Below are positions 49,991 to 59,708 of a stretch of DNA of 64,000 nucleotides, in pieces. The notes beneath the pieces are model-generated. The model searched no databases. It was not told the origin of the DNA and was given only the letters and a program-made list of their open reading frames with translations. The number at the start of each line of letters is the position of its first letter. Position 1 is the stretch's first letter. A program made the translations under genes and the position numbers. Source of the DNA: JANPCX01 sp046049865 (GTDB taxonomy: Bacteria > Pseudomonadota > Gammaproteobacteria > Burkholderiales > Burkholderiaceae_C); contig JBJOQO010000002.1 of assembly GCA_046049865.1 (NCBI GenBank), positions 1 through 64,000 on the forward strand, written 5' to 3'.

Positions 49991-52900
49991 GCGAATACAC
50001 CGAAGTCGAACGCCCCTTCCTCGACCAGCTGGCGGCCCAGGGCTGGACGGTGATCGACCAGGGCCAGGGTGTGCCGCAGGACGCCACAGCCAGCCTGCGG
50101 CAGCACTATCGCCAGACCCTGCTGCCGGGCGTGTTTGACGAGGCGGTGCGCGCCATCAACACCACGGCCGACGGCCAGCCCTGGCTGACAGACAGGCAGC
50201 TGGACGAACTGCGCACCCAGCTCACGCGCCACCCCAACCGCACCCTGCTGGAAGCCAACGAGGCGGTGCAGGCGCTGCTGTTCAAAGCGCAGGCCGACCG
50301 CAACGAACTGACCGGCGAGGACGACCCGGTGGTGCGGCTGATCGACTTCCACACGCCCGCCAACAACCGCTTTCACGCGATCAACCAATTCCGCGTGGAC
50401 ACGCCGGGCTGCGTGAAGCCGTTCATCATTCCGGACATCGTGTTGTGCGTGAACGGCATTCCGCTGGTGGTGGTGGAGTGCAAGAAGGGATCGGAAACCT
50501 GCGCCAACCCGATACAGGAGGCCTTTGTGCAACTGCAGCGCTACATGCGCCGCCGCGCCGAGACCGAGGCGGCCGGGCTGAAGGAAGGCGAGCCGCGCCT
50601 GTTCCACAGCAACCTGATGGTGGTGCGCAGCAGCGGCACGGAGGCGGACTACGGCACGATCACCTCGGAAGAAGAACACTTCTACGGCTGGAAGACGCTG
50701 TACCCGCAGGACGACGCGGCGCTGGCCAGCCTGAATGCGCAGCAGCAGTTGGTGGCAGGCATGCTGACTCGGGACAACCTGCTGCAGATTCTGCGCACCA
50801 GCGCGGTGTGCATGGACACGGACGGCGGCCCGCGCGTGAAGGTGGTGTGCCGCTACCAGCAGTTCCGCGCGGCAGGCAAGGTGGTGGAGCGGCTGCGCAG
50901 CGGGCAGACCGCGCTGGAGCGCAGCGGCGTGGTGTGGCACACGCAGGGCTCGGGCAAGTCGCTGACCATGGTGTTTCTGGCGCGCATGCTGCGGGCCAGC
51001 CGCGACCTGAGCGACCACAAGATCGTGCTGGTGAACGACCGCACCGACCTGGAAGACCAGCTGGCCGACACGGCCACGCTGATCGGCGGCAAGGTGAACG
51101 TGATTGAGAGCCGTCAGGCGCTGCGCCAGCAACTGGCCAGCGACAGCTCGGACATCAACATGGTGATGGTCCACAAGTTCCAGGAACAGAAGCAGACACT
51201 GAGCAACGCGGTGGCCGAGGCGCTGGGCACCTACCTGGCCATACCGGCGGGCCAGACCTTTGGCGTGGTGAACCCGTCCAGTCGCATCGTGCTGATGATC
51301 GACGAGGCGCACCGCACCCAAAGCTCGGACCTGAGCGAGAACCTGTTCGAGGCGTTTCCCAACGCCACCCGCATCGCCTTCACCGGCACACCGCTGATCA
51401 CCGAGCGCCACGGCGAGAAGCGCACGCACAAACGTTTTGGCGAGCTGATCGACGGGTACCGGATCATGGATTCGGTGCACGACGGGGCGACGCTGCAGAT
51501 CCTGTACGAAGGCCGGACGGCGGAGACGGCGCTGAACGAAAAACACGCTTTCGACACCGCGTTTGAAGACCTGTTTCGCGAGCGCAGCGAGGCCGAGTTG
51601 CTGGCGATCAAGAAGAAGTACGGCGCGACAGGCGACATCCTGGAGGCGAAGAACCGCATCGACGCGATTGCACGCGACATCGTGCGGCACTACGTGGACA
51701 ACATCCTGCCCAACGGCTTCAAGGCCCAGCTGGTGTGCCACTCGAAGCTGGCTTGTATCCGCTATCAAACGGGCATTGAGGCGGCGCTGGCCGAGCGGCT
51801 GGCGCAGGAACGCGCCAAAGCCGAGCCCGACGCCGCGCTGATCGAGCGGCTGGCCTTCCTGAAAACGGCGGTGGTGATTTCGTCGGACGGCACGAACGAG
51901 GCGGCCTTCATCACCTGGGCGCGCAAGCAGGCGGCGCAGATGAAGGCGGTAGACAACTTCTGCCGTGGCTTTGACCAGACAGACTCGGACAAGGCGAACA
52001 CCGGCATTGCCTTCCTGATCGTGTGCGACATGCTGCTGACGGGTTTTGACGCACCCATTGAGCAGGTGATGTACATCGACAAAAAGCTGCGCGAGCACAC
52101 CCTGCTGCAGGCCATTGCCCGCACCAACCGGGTGAAGAAAGGCAAGCAGCGCGGCTACATCGTGGACTACATCGGCCTGGCCAACCACCTGACCGAGGCG
52201 CTGAGCCTGTACGCTGCGGCGGACGAGTTGCAGGAGCTGCGGGACGGAATGAAGAACATCACCTCCGAACTGCCGGTACTGGAGGAGCGTTATCAGCGCC
52301 TGCTGCAGCACTTTGACGCGCTGGGGGTGAAGCACTTCAAGGCGTTCGTGACCGGTGCGCTGCCCCACCTGGACGCCGACGCGGCGGTGGTGAACGAGGC
52401 GGTGAAGGCGCTGAAGGACGAGAAGCAGCGCGCGGACTTTGAGGTGTACCTGAAGAAGTTCTTGATGAGTCTGGACATCGTGCTGCCCCGCCCGGATGCG
52501 CAGCCCTACCGGGTGCCGGCTCGGCGCATGGGTTATGTGCTGGAAGTGGCCAAGCAACGCTACAAGGACGAGAGCCTGAACCTGGGCAGCGCGGGCGAGA
52601 AGGTGAAGGCGCTGATCAATCAGCACCTGATCAGCTTGGGAATCAACCCCAAGGTGCCGCCGGTGGAGCTGCTGGCCGAAGACTTCATGGCCCAGCTGGC
52701 GGCACACACGGGCGGCAACCCCGAGGCCAAGGCCAGCGAGATGGAGCACGCCATCCGCAAGCACTGCACCGTGCACCACGACGAAGACCCGGCGTTTTAC
52801 AAGAGCCTGTCCGCCAAGGTGGATGCGCTGATCGAACAGCACCAGGACCAGTGGGACCTGCTGGCCGAGAAATTGGCCGAGCTGCGCGGCGAAGCGGTGG

Positions 52901-53250
52901 CCGGACGCCAGCAAGGCGAGGCCGGCATGAGCCGCGAAGCGACCACGTTCTACGAACACATTGCCCAGGCGGGCTTTGCCGGGGGTGCGGTGAACGAGAC
53001 GGACAAGCTGCGCTTCAAAGAACTGATGGAGGCGGTGGTGGAGTTGCTGCAGGAGACGATCGGCAGCATCGACTTTTGGCAAAACCCCGATAAGCAAAAA
53101 CGCCTGCGCGGGCTCATCAAGACCGAGATCACCAAGACCGGCATCGAAGAACTGAAGACCAACAGGGAACGTGTGGCGGTGGAAATCATGCGGCTGGCGA
53201 AAAACCGCCATGACGCGCTGGTGAACGCAACGCGCGGGGGAGCGCACTGA
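49987..53250 (+). CDS. hsdR: Type I restriction endonuclease subunit HsdR
   Basis: A 1087-residue motor/nuclease. The PD-(D/E)xK nuclease is at residues ~130-175 (IPDIVLCVNGIPLVVVECKKGSE). SF2 helicase motifs follow: Walker A VVWHTQGSGKSLTMVFLARM, DEAH box VLMIDEAHRTQ, SAT-like FTGTPLI and motif VI QAIARTNRVKKGKQRGYIVDYIG. The rest is the C-terminal helical HsdR region. GTG 49987 has GGAGGG upstream and overlaps the AlbA_2 stop by four bases (GTGA). It completes the restriction complex with HsdM and HsdS. Confidence 0.95.
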   Translation: MSEYTEVERPFLDQLAAQGWTVIDQGQGVPQDATASLRQHYRQTLLPGVFDEAVRAINTTADGQPWLTDRQLDELRTQLTRHPNRTLLEANEAVQALLFKAQADRNELTGEDDPVVRLIDFHTPANNRFHAINQFRVDTPGCVKPFIIPDIVLCVNGIPLVVVECKKGSETCANPIQEAFVQLQRYMRRRAETEAAGLKEGEPRLFHSNLMVVRSSGTEADYGTITSEEEHFYGWKTLYPQDDAALASLNAQQQLVAGMLTRDNLLQILRTSAVCMDTDGGPRVKVVCRYQQFRAAGKVVERLRSGQTALERSGVVWHTQGSGKSLTMVFLARMLRASRDLSDHKIVLVNDRTDLEDQLADTATLIGGKVNVIESRQALRQQLASDSSDINMVMVHKFQEQKQTLSNAVAEALGTYLAIPAGQTFGVVNPSSRIVLMIDEAHRTQSSDLSENLFEAFPNATRIAFTGTPLITERHGEKRTHKRFGELIDGYRIMDSVHDGATLQILYEGRTAETALNEKHAFDTAFEDLFRERSEAELLAIKKKYGATGDILEAKNRIDAIARDIVRHYVDNILPNGFKAQLVCHSKLACIRYQTGIEAALAERLAQERAKAEPDAALIERLAFLKTAVVISSDGTNEAAFITWARKQAAQMKAVDNFCRGFDQTDSDKANTGIAFLIVCDMLLTGFDAPIEQVMYIDKKLREHTLLQAIARTNRVKKGKQRGYIVDYIGLANHLTEALSLYAAADELQELRDGMKNITSELPVLEERYQRLLQHFDALGVKHFKAFVTGALPHLDADAAVVNEAVKALKDEKQRADFEVYLKKFLMSLDIVLPRPDAQPYRVPARRMGYVLEVAKQRYKDESLNLGSAGEKVKALINQHLISLGINPKVPPVELLAEDFMAQLAAHTGGNPEAKASEMEHAIRKHCTVHHDEDPAFYKSLSAKVDALIEQHQDQWDLLAEKLAELRGEAVAGRQQGEAGMSREATTFYEHIAQAGFAGGAVNETDKLRFKELMEAVVELLQETIGSIDFWQNPDKQKRLRGLIKTEITKTGIEELKTNRERVAVEIMRLAKNRHDALVNATRGGAH

Positions 53251-53957
53251 TGCAAACGCGACAGGTCAAAGACATCCAGTACCGCCTGCTGCCAGGCGCG
53301 GAGCGGCGTACCACCGACATCGTGATTGAGCGCGACGGCGTGATCACGGTGCGGCCACCGCGCCACATGGCGCCCGAGCAAGTGGACGCCACGGTGCTGA
53401 GCAAGCGTATGTGGATTTACCGCAACCTGGCCGAATGGCGCGACCTCAACGCCAGCAGCGTGGTGCGCGAATGGGTGAACGGCGAAACCTTTCTGTACCT
53501 CGGTAGCAGCTACCAGCTGCAGTTGGTAGCAGACCAGGACGAACCTTTGAAGCTGAAAGACGGACGGTTTCTGCTGCTGCGCTCGCTGGTGGAGCGCGGC
53601 GGCGCGGCAGCGGCACGTGCAGCGTTCGAGAACTTCTATGCGACCAAAGGGCTGGATCGCTTGCAACGCCGCGTCGCGCACTTCGCGCCGCGCGTGGGCG
53701 TGACGCCGGGCGCGGTGCTGGTCAAAGACATTGGTTTTCGCTGGGCGGCGTGCCAGCCCAGCGGCGACCTGTACTTTCACTGGAAGTGCCTGATGGCCCC
53801 GCTCACAGTGCTGGACTACATCGTGGTCCACGAGCTGTGTCACCTGCACCAGCGCGACCACTCTGATGCCTTCTGGAACGAGGTGGACAAGGTGCTGCCG
53901 AATTACCGCGAGCGAAAAGAATGGCTCAAGATTCGTGGTGCGGAGTTGGATCTGTGA
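53250..53957 (+). CDS. YgjP-like metallopeptidase (DUF45)
   Basis: A 235-residue YgjP/DUF45-type predicted zinc metalloprotease. The active site is VVHELCHLHQRDHSDAFWNEVDKVLP (HExxH plus a third His). The N-terminal half has RTTDIVIERDGVITVRPPRHM and the sheet typical of the family. Its ATG overlaps the hsdR stop by one base (TGATG). Homologues are frequently encoded beside type I hsdR genes, but their role is not known. Cytoplasmic. Confidence 0.92.
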   Translation: MQTRQVKDIQYRLLPGAERRTTDIVIERDGVITVRPPRHMAPEQVDATVLSKRMWIYRNLAEWRDLNASSVVREWVNGETFLYLGSSYQLQLVADQDEPLKLKDGRFLLLRSLVERGGAAAARAAFENFYATKGLDRLQRRVAHFAPRVGVTPGAVLVKDIGFRWAACQPSGDLYFHWKCLMAPLTVLDYIVVHELCHLHQRDHSDAFWNEVDKVLPNYRERKEWLKIRGAELDL

Positions 53958-54379
53958 CGCGGCATTCCGCGCGCATGCCCACGAGCGCCACAGGCTCGCA
54001 GGCCCAGGGTGCCCTTGATGAAGATCTGGCGCAACTGTGTGCAAAGCTGCACCAGCTACGCGCCTGCGCCGCGTCTCTCGGGCTCTTTACGAATGACCGC
54101 GAACTCTTGGTCTGCACAAGCTGCGGATTGCACGAGGACGTCACGATTGAGGGGATGTTAATCACACACGATTGCGAGTCTCTGGACGTCAGCGACAGTG
54201 GGCTGCGATTCACCGAACTTCAAGACGGGAATTTCTCTTGCCCCCGATGCGGCGCCAACATCGTGGCGGGCGATGATAAGGCGTTGACCGAACTCCTCCC
54301 GCACGGTGAAGAACAGGTCGCAGAAGGCAAAGTCACGCTGGTCAGTGAGGTCGTTGAGCGGCTGAGCCAACGCAAGTGA
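53954..54379 (+). CDS. Zinc-ribbon protein at the end of the restriction operon
   Basis: A 141-residue protein with two CxxC pairs (CTSCGLHEDVTIEG and CPRCGANIV) that form a zinc-ribbon-like site. The first ~45 residues are helical and Leu/Ala-rich. GTG 53954 overlaps the preceding stop as GTGA, indicating translational coupling; ATG 53975 is the alternative. No family was recognised. Being the last of seven coupled genes, it is probably part of the same defence locus. Confidence 0.75.
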   Translation: MTRHSARMPTSATGSQAQGALDEDLAQLCAKLHQLRACAASLGLFTNDRELLVCTSCGLHEDVTIEGMLITHDCESLDVSDSGLRFTELQDGNFSCPRCGANIVAGDDKALTELLPHGEEQVAEGKVTLVSEVVERLSQRK

Positions 54380-54462
54380 GGTCGCTGCCAATAGACGAGG
54401 ATTGCCGGTAGTTGGGTTGAGGTTCTTGGGTGTCAACGGCCAACACGCGGTTGACGCCCACC

Positions 54463-55236
54463 CTACCCCGGATGCAACCTCCTCGCCAGCGGCAACCTCT
54501 CCCGCAATTTCTCCAGCCGCTGTTTCGCCGTGGGATGGGTGGCGACCAGGGGTTTGGCAGGGATCTCGCGGGCAGCTTCCCGCGCGATGAAGGTGATTTG
54601 TTTGTCGGGCGCATAACCTGCCTTGGCGGCCAGCAGCAGGCCGAGTTCGTCGGCTTCGAGTTCGCCTTGTTGCATGACGGGTTCCAGGGCTTTGAAGAGG
54701 GCGTGGTTGAAGGACATCTCGACGTAGATGTCGTCCACGGTGCGGTTCACCTCACGCGGTAGCAGCATGCGGGCCACCGTGAGGGCCTGGCGCTCGTGTT
54801 CGAGGATGCTGTGGGCCATTTCATGGGCCAGCACGAAGGCGATGGACTCGTCGCTGAGGCGGTTGGCCCGGATGAAGTCTTCCGAGACGATGATCTGCCC
54901 GCCGGGCAAGGCCATGGCGTCCACGCCGGGCAGGCGCACCACGGTGAGGGACCAATCGCGCCGTAATGCGGCCAGCGACTGGGCACGGGCGTGGGGAAGC
55001 AGGCGTGTGAAGATGCGGTTCAGGCGTTTGCAGTAACGCGCGCAGCCCATTTTTTGTTCTCGCGTGGCGCGCTGGACCAGGGTTTGCAGGCTGCCCAGTG
55101 AGGCTTGCTCCACTTCCCGTGCTGTCCACGCCAAACCGACCGGTTCATAGGTCAGGGTTTGCGCGCTTGCCAAGTGCAAGCCCATGGACAGCCACAGGCC
55201 GATGGCCCAAATGGTGAGGCGGCTCCAGCGTTTCAT
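54463..55236 (-). CDS. M48-family metallopeptidase, periplasmic
   Basis: A 257-residue protein with a signal peptide (IWAIGLWLSMGLHLASAQ). The M48 core carries ESIAFVLAHEMAHSILEHE (HExxH) and the downstream Glu in GELEADELGLLLAAKAGY. This is a standard Ste24/HtpX-like periplasmic zinc protease domain without TPR repeats, related to the BepA/LoiP group in outer-membrane quality control. It lies 19 nt after a second gene for an HExxH protein, so the two are probably cotranscribed. Confidence 0.9.
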   Translation of the reverse strand: MKRWSRLTIWAIGLWLSMGLHLASAQTLTYEPVGLAWTAREVEQASLGSLQTLVQRATREQKMGCARYCKRLNRIFTRLLPHARAQSLAALRRDWSLTVVRLPGVDAMALPGGQIIVSEDFIRANRLSDESIAFVLAHEMAHSILEHERQALTVARMLLPREVNRTVDDIYVEMSFNHALFKALEPVMQQGELEADELGLLLAAKAGYAPDKQITFIAREAAREIPAKPLVATHPTAKQRLEKLRERLPLARRLHPG

Positions 55237-55255
55237 GGCGTGCTTCTGGTGCGTT

Positions 55256-55978
55256 TCAGGGACTTTGCGTCAATCCCATGACCCACAACAGGGAAGCGGC
55301 TTCAAAAAGAGAGGTGGGGGCGAAGGCCTCTTTTTGCGCGGCCAGCTTGACCCAGTGCACGGTGTCGTGTGAACTGCCGGGTGCGGTGTCGGCCGCGCGA
55401 GAGGCCAGTAACCAGGCATGAATCCGGGGGTAGAGCATGGGATGTTGCCTTGCCGTCCAGGCCAAGCCCACCAAATCACCGTAGCCCTCTTCGCGTCGTT
55501 CGGCCCGTTGTTCGGCGTCTGCCTTCAGCAGCGGGAAGGGAGGCTCGTGTTGCAGCGCTTTGTTTTCCGCCAGGGTTTCGGCGTGGGCCTCGGCCGCCAG
55601 GAAGCCCGCAGGCATTTTGTGCCAGGCGCCGGCCAGGCTGCGGCGGCAGTGGCCCAATTCATGGGCGGCCATGAGTTCGATCACGGGGTTGATGAGGTCT
55701 TCTGGCACCTGCGCCAGTGTGGCCTCGACCTGGGGGTTGTCCCGCATCGAGAACACCAGTTTGCAGCGCCCGTCGATCATGGCCATGGCGATGGGGGATG
55801 TGCCGGGTGTGGGCTGCGGCTGCACGATGATGTCCAGCGGCATTTGTTGCTGGTGGGCGTACCTCAATACGGGCAGGGCCCCTTGCAGCCACTGTTTTTC
55901 GGTGGCGGTGAGATCAAGCGCGTGCGCCGTGGTTTGCGCCAAGACCCAACCTGCGAGTGCGAGCAGAGACTTCCACAT
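55256..55978 (-). CDS. Secreted putative zinc metalloprotease-like protein
   Basis: A 240-residue protein with signal peptide MWKSLLALAGWVLAQTTAHA. LMAAHELGHCRRSL contains HExxH, and AAEAHAETLAE follows about 25 residues later and could supply the third ligand. The family is unrecognised; the rest has no repeats or membrane segments. ATG 55978 (MWKSL) is preferred because it opens the signal peptide. It is the first gene of a pair with the M48 protease. Confidence 0.75.
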   Translation of the reverse strand: MWKSLLALAGWVLAQTTAHALDLTATEKQWLQGALPVLRYAHQQQMPLDIIVQPQPTPGTSPIAMAMIDGRCKLVFSMRDNPQVEATLAQVPEDLINPVIELMAAHELGHCRRSLAGAWHKMPAGFLAAEAHAETLAENKALQHEPPFPLLKADAEQRAERREEGYGDLVGLAWTARQHPMLYPRIHAWLLASRAADTAPGSSHDTVHWVKLAAQKEAFAPTSLFEAASLLWVMGLTQSP

Positions 55979-56116
55979 GATGCACCTCCAGCTACCCCTG
56001 ATTTCGCCATCCGGAGATGGGAACTTGAGCCAATCTACTGCTGCAAGTGGCAAAGGAATGCGCAGAACTGCACGGCATCTGCACGGCAATTTCGGCCTTG
56101 CCCTGAGAATGGAGGC

Positions 56117-58708
56117 ATGTCCCTTTCATCTGCCGATGCCCAGGCTGCCGTGCCGGGCCAGTTCCGCCCCCGCATCACCCTACAAACCCTGAGCCGGGGT
56201 GACGGCCTGCTCGGCCTTCGAGCCGCGCCGGGGTTTGGACCGCGCAGCACCCAGGTCACCGTGGCCCATGTGCAGTGGACCTATGTGCTGGCCGAGGAAC
56301 ATGGGGGGCTGCACTGGGAGACGCCCGCGCCGCACAGCTTGCTCAATACCCGGCCCAAAGCCACCGAGTTGCTGCGTGGGGCGTGGGACCAGCGTGTGCT
56401 GATGCAGCGAAACGGCAGCGCCGAAGCCGATGCGCGTGATTTGCTGTGGTCTTTGGGTTTGCGTCCTTTGCCGGCCACCGCCCTGCAGTGGCGCAGCCCC
56501 GCGGCGCAAGAGGGCCATGAGAACCTGTGGTCGCTTCCCGAAGAAGGCCACTTTGGAGACTTCTGGGCCGAACAGATCCCGAAGCTGCAGGCCCAAGGCT
56601 GGGCGGTGGTGGTGCGGCCCGGTTTTGCGCACCAGAGCGTGGCGGTGGAACGCTGGCGTTTGGTGATCGACCCGGCCACGGGCCAGGAGACGGGGCGCGA
56701 GCTGGTGGCACCACTGGGCCCACGCACAGCCAACATGACCGCCCTGACGCAACCCAAACGCGAAGGCTCATGGCTGCTGAGTTTGGGCATTGATGTGGAC
56801 GGCCAATCGCTCGACCTGGCCCCCTTGTTGGCCGACTTGCTCAAACGTGATGCGCGCTGGCTCAAAGCCAGTGAGATCGCGGCCATTCCCGACGATGCCA
56901 TCATCGCGCTGCGTGCCCCCGGTGGTCGCCGCATTGAAGCGCCTGCAGCGCCACTCAAAGCCATCGTGGGCGCCATGGTGGATTTGCTCACCGTGGATTT
57001 GCGCAAAGGGCAGGCCGAAGGCCCCATAGAACTCTCCTCTTGGGAGCTGCACCGCATTGAAGCCCTGCGTCAAAACCTGCTGAACGCGCACGAGGCGCGT
57101 GCCCAACGTGCCGGGCCGCAGGGGGCGTGGGCTTTGCAGGGCGAGGTGGGTTTGACCACATTGACCAACCGGTTACGCGAGGCCGGCACCCCGCCAGAAG
57201 TCACGCAAGACATGCTGGACGCGGCAGGCTTGCAGCTCCAACTGCGGTCCTATCAATTGCAAGGCGTGGCTTGGTTGCAGTACCTGCGTGCTCAACACTT
57301 GGCGGGTATCTTGGCCGACGACATGGGCCTGGGCAAAACCGCCCAGGTGCTGGCGCACTTGTTGTTGGAAAAAAAGCGCTTGAAAAAAACTGCGATCGAT
57401 AAAGGAGCTGGCGATGAACTGCAGCCTAACATGATCGTATTGCCCACCTCCTTGATCGCCAACTGGCAAAACGAAGCGGCACGTATCGCGCCAGGGCTGC
57501 GTGTGCTCACCCTGCAAGGCAGCAGCCGCGCCAAAGAGTTCGCCAAAATCCAAGCGCACGACCTCGTGCTCACCACCTACCCGCTGCTGTGGCGCGACAT
57601 GGCTAAGCTGCAAAAAATCAGCTGGCACCTCATCGTGCTTGACGAAGCACAAGTGGTGAAAAACGTGGGCAGCCGCGCCGCCGGGGCGCTGCGCAAATTG
57701 CAGTCCGCCCACCGTTTGTGTGTGACGGGCACGCCGCTTGAAAACCACCTGGGCGAGTTGTGGGCCCACTTCGACTGGTTGATGCCCGGCTTTCTGAGCG
57801 ATGCCCGAACCTTCACCCGCGTTTGGCGCAAACCCATCGAAGAAAACGGCGAAACCTTACGCGCGCAGTTGCTGGCGCAGCGCGTGCGGCCTTTTATCCT
57901 GCGCCGTCGAAAACAAGAAGTGGCCAAAGAGCTGCCGCCTAAAACCGAAGTCATCCGCCGCGTGCAGTTGCAAGGGCAGCAGCGTGCGCTGTACGAAAGC
58001 GTGCGGGTGGCGGCGGACGAGCAGGTGCGCCGCGTATTGCAGCGCCAAAGTTTTGCCGGCTCGCAAATTGCCATCCTGGATGCCCTGCTCAAGCTGCGCC
58101 AGGTGTGCTGTGACCCGCTGCTGGTCAAGGGCGCCGATGTTGCCCCCGGCATGGAACGCGCCAAGATGGAGTGGCTGCGCGACATGCTGCCCGAGATGGT
58201 GGAGGAGGGCCGCCGCGTGCTGATCTTCTCCCAGTTCACCGAAATGTTGGGCCTGGTGGAGGAAGAGCTGGGCGCTTTGAATCTGCCCTTCCTGACGCTC
58301 ACCGGTGACACCGAAGTGAAAGACCGTGGCCTCGTGGTCGATCAATTCCAGAATCAGTGCCAAGAGCGGGCCGTGCCGATTTTGTTGCTGAGTTTGAAAG
58401 CTGGTGGTGTGGGCTTGAACCTGACCGCTGCCGACACCGTGATCCACCTCGACCCCTGGTGGAACCCCGCTGTGGAACAACAAGCCACCGCCCGCGCCCA
58501 CCGCATCGGCCAGGACCAGCCGGTGTTTGTGTACAAGCTGGTGGTGGAGGGCAGCATTGAAGAGCGAATGTTGGCGCTGCAAGAGCGCAAGTCGGCACTT
58601 GCTGAAGGTGTGCTGGGTGTGGACACCGCCACGGCCAACAAATTCAGCCCGGAAGATTTGCAAGGATTGCTCGCGCCCTTGATTGATTCAGCAGACGTGC
58701 CCACATGA
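56117..58708 (+). CDS. SNF2-family DEAD/DEAH-box helicase
   Basis: An 863-residue protein from ATG 56117 (MSLSSADAQAAVPGQFRPRI). The open frame runs 233 codons further upstream over the metalloprotease gene, which is not coding in this frame. Motifs: Walker A ILADDMGLGKTAQVLAHLLL, DEAH-like VLDEAQVVKN, motif III VTGTPLENHLGELWAHFDWLMPG, and motifs V/VI LLSLKAGGVGLNLTAADTVIHLDPWWNPAVEQQATARAHRIGQ. The N-terminal ~270 residues are a helical HepA-like extension. An RNA-polymerase-recycling or repair role is possible. GGAGG lies only 1 nt from ATG, so the true start could be slightly downstream. Confidence 0.9.
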   Translation: MSLSSADAQAAVPGQFRPRITLQTLSRGDGLLGLRAAPGFGPRSTQVTVAHVQWTYVLAEEHGGLHWETPAPHSLLNTRPKATELLRGAWDQRVLMQRNGSAEADARDLLWSLGLRPLPATALQWRSPAAQEGHENLWSLPEEGHFGDFWAEQIPKLQAQGWAVVVRPGFAHQSVAVERWRLVIDPATGQETGRELVAPLGPRTANMTALTQPKREGSWLLSLGIDVDGQSLDLAPLLADLLKRDARWLKASEIAAIPDDAIIALRAPGGRRIEAPAAPLKAIVGAMVDLLTVDLRKGQAEGPIELSSWELHRIEALRQNLLNAHEARAQRAGPQGAWALQGEVGLTTLTNRLREAGTPPEVTQDMLDAAGLQLQLRSYQLQGVAWLQYLRAQHLAGILADDMGLGKTAQVLAHLLLEKKRLKKTAIDKGAGDELQPNMIVLPTSLIANWQNEAARIAPGLRVLTLQGSSRAKEFAKIQAHDLVLTTYPLLWRDMAKLQKISWHLIVLDEAQVVKNVGSRAAGALRKLQSAHRLCVTGTPLENHLGELWAHFDWLMPGFLSDARTFTRVWRKPIEENGETLRAQLLAQRVRPFILRRRKQEVAKELPPKTEVIRRVQLQGQQRALYESVRVAADEQVRRVLQRQSFAGSQIAILDALLKLRQVCCDPLLVKGADVAPGMERAKMEWLRDMLPEMVEEGRRVLIFSQFTEMLGLVEEELGALNLPFLTLTGDTEVKDRGLVVDQFQNQCQERAVPILLLSLKAGGVGLNLTAADTVIHLDPWWNPAVEQQATARAHRIGQDQPVFVYKLVVEGSIEERMLALQERKSALAEGVLGVDTATANKFSPEDLQGLLAPLIDSADVPT

Positions 58709-59073
58709 ACAAACGCAACAACTCAAGCGGTGGTTTGGTGTACTCCACCGACAGCGGCCGCATGTGCCCCACCTGCCGACTCGCGTTGACAGCCTGCATC
58801 TGCAAAGCAGCAGCGAAAGCCGCACCTGTTGGTGACGGTGTGGTGCGCGTCAGCCGCGAGAGCAAGGGCCGGGGTGGCAAAACCGTCACCGTGGTGCGGG
58901 GCGTGCCCTTGGAGGTTGATGCACTTATTGCCTTAGGCAAACGGCTGCGCACGGCTTGCGGTGCGGGCGGCACACTCAAAGACGGTGTGCTGGAAATTCA
59001 AGGCGACCATGCGTTGCGGGTGGTGGAGCTGCTGCAGGCGGAAGGGTTTGCGGTGAAGCGGGCGGGTGGGTAG
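58705..59073 (+). CDS. yciH: SUI1/eIF1-like translation factor (YciH)
   Basis: A 122-residue protein with an N-terminal CPTCRLALTACIC zinc-like knuckle followed by the SUI1 fold: RVSRESKGRGGKTVTVVRGVPLEVDALIALGKRLRTACGAGGTLKDGVLEIQGDHALRVVELLQAEGF. Bacterial YciH resembles eIF1 and is thought to influence start-codon selection. It overlaps the helicase stop as ATGA. Confidence 0.9.
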   Translation: MNKRNNSSGGLVYSTDSGRMCPTCRLALTACICKAAAKAAPVGDGVVRVSRESKGRGGKTVTVVRGVPLEVDALIALGKRLRTACGAGGTLKDGVLEIQGDHALRVVELLQAEGFAVKRAGG

Positions 59074-59105
59074 CCAGATGATGCTCAGCGTTGGCCTTGC
59101 CCGCG

Positions 59106-59582
59106 TTACCTGTACTTGGCCGCGGTGATGAACTGTTCAAAGGTTTCGCACCAGACGATCACCGCTGTGTATTGGGCGGGATCAACGCCAGATGGAACCG
59201 CGACCACGAAGTTCTCGAAAGTTTTCACGTCACCCACCCTGACCATCCTGCTTTTGAGGCGTTTGAAGTCGGCCTCCGTCTCGACGAACTCGGGTGAGAG
59301 GTAGAGCTTGTAGTCGGGCCCGGGTGCGAGTTTCCCAGCCAGCGTGATGGCGCCAGGCGCAATCGAGACTTGTCCCTCGCCCCAGTGCAGGGAGTCGCTG
59401 TCCTTCAAGTCACGTTTGAACTGGCCTGTGAACTGCACCTGGGCGGTCGCCGCTTTGATTTCGTCCATGGTCGGGGCCGCGGGCGCGATCAAGATGGGAA
59501 GCGCGTAGATGCCGCCCGCGAATCCGGCGGCGGCCACCGCCAAATGTGAGGCGGTCAGTAAAAGGGTTCTGCGTGTGGACAT
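59106..59582 (-). CDS. DM13-domain exported protein
   Basis: A 158-residue protein with a signal-anchor (STRRTLLLTASHLAVAAAGFAGGIY). The DM13 core has VQFTGQFKRDLKDSDSLHWGEGQVSIAPGAITLAGKLAPGPDYKLYLSP and ends TFENFVVAVPSGVDPAQYTAVIVWCETFEQFITAAKY. DM13 domains are predicted redox/electron-transfer domains with a conserved Cys (here WCETF). ATG 59582 (MSTRR) is preferred to the in-frame ATG 3 codons earlier. Confidence 0.88.
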   Translation of the reverse strand: MSTRRTLLLTASHLAVAAAGFAGGIYALPILIAPAAPTMDEIKAATAQVQFTGQFKRDLKDSDSLHWGEGQVSIAPGAITLAGKLAPGPDYKLYLSPEFVETEADFKRLKSRMVRVGDVKTFENFVVAVPSGVDPAQYTAVIVWCETFEQFITAAKYR

Positions 59583-59708
59583 GGGGTTCAATCAATGAGG
59601 GGTGAAGTGCTGCGCCCAACTGTCGGAGCGGGCGCGGTGCCATGGTGCCAGGGTTGCCTTTCCTTGGCACGCTTTCCCCTCTATTCTTCCCTGTGAATAT
59701 CCGGCAAA

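Noticed and set aside
49927..53247. A 1106-residue minus-strand ORF opposite hsdR
   Set aside because: It is the GC-rich antisense frame of hsdR: Leu/Val/His/Arg-heavy, with no domain, and hsdR has all its motifs.
55418..56116. N-terminal extension of the SNF2 helicase frame
   Set aside because: It runs antisense through the exported HExxH gene; family members start near 56117.
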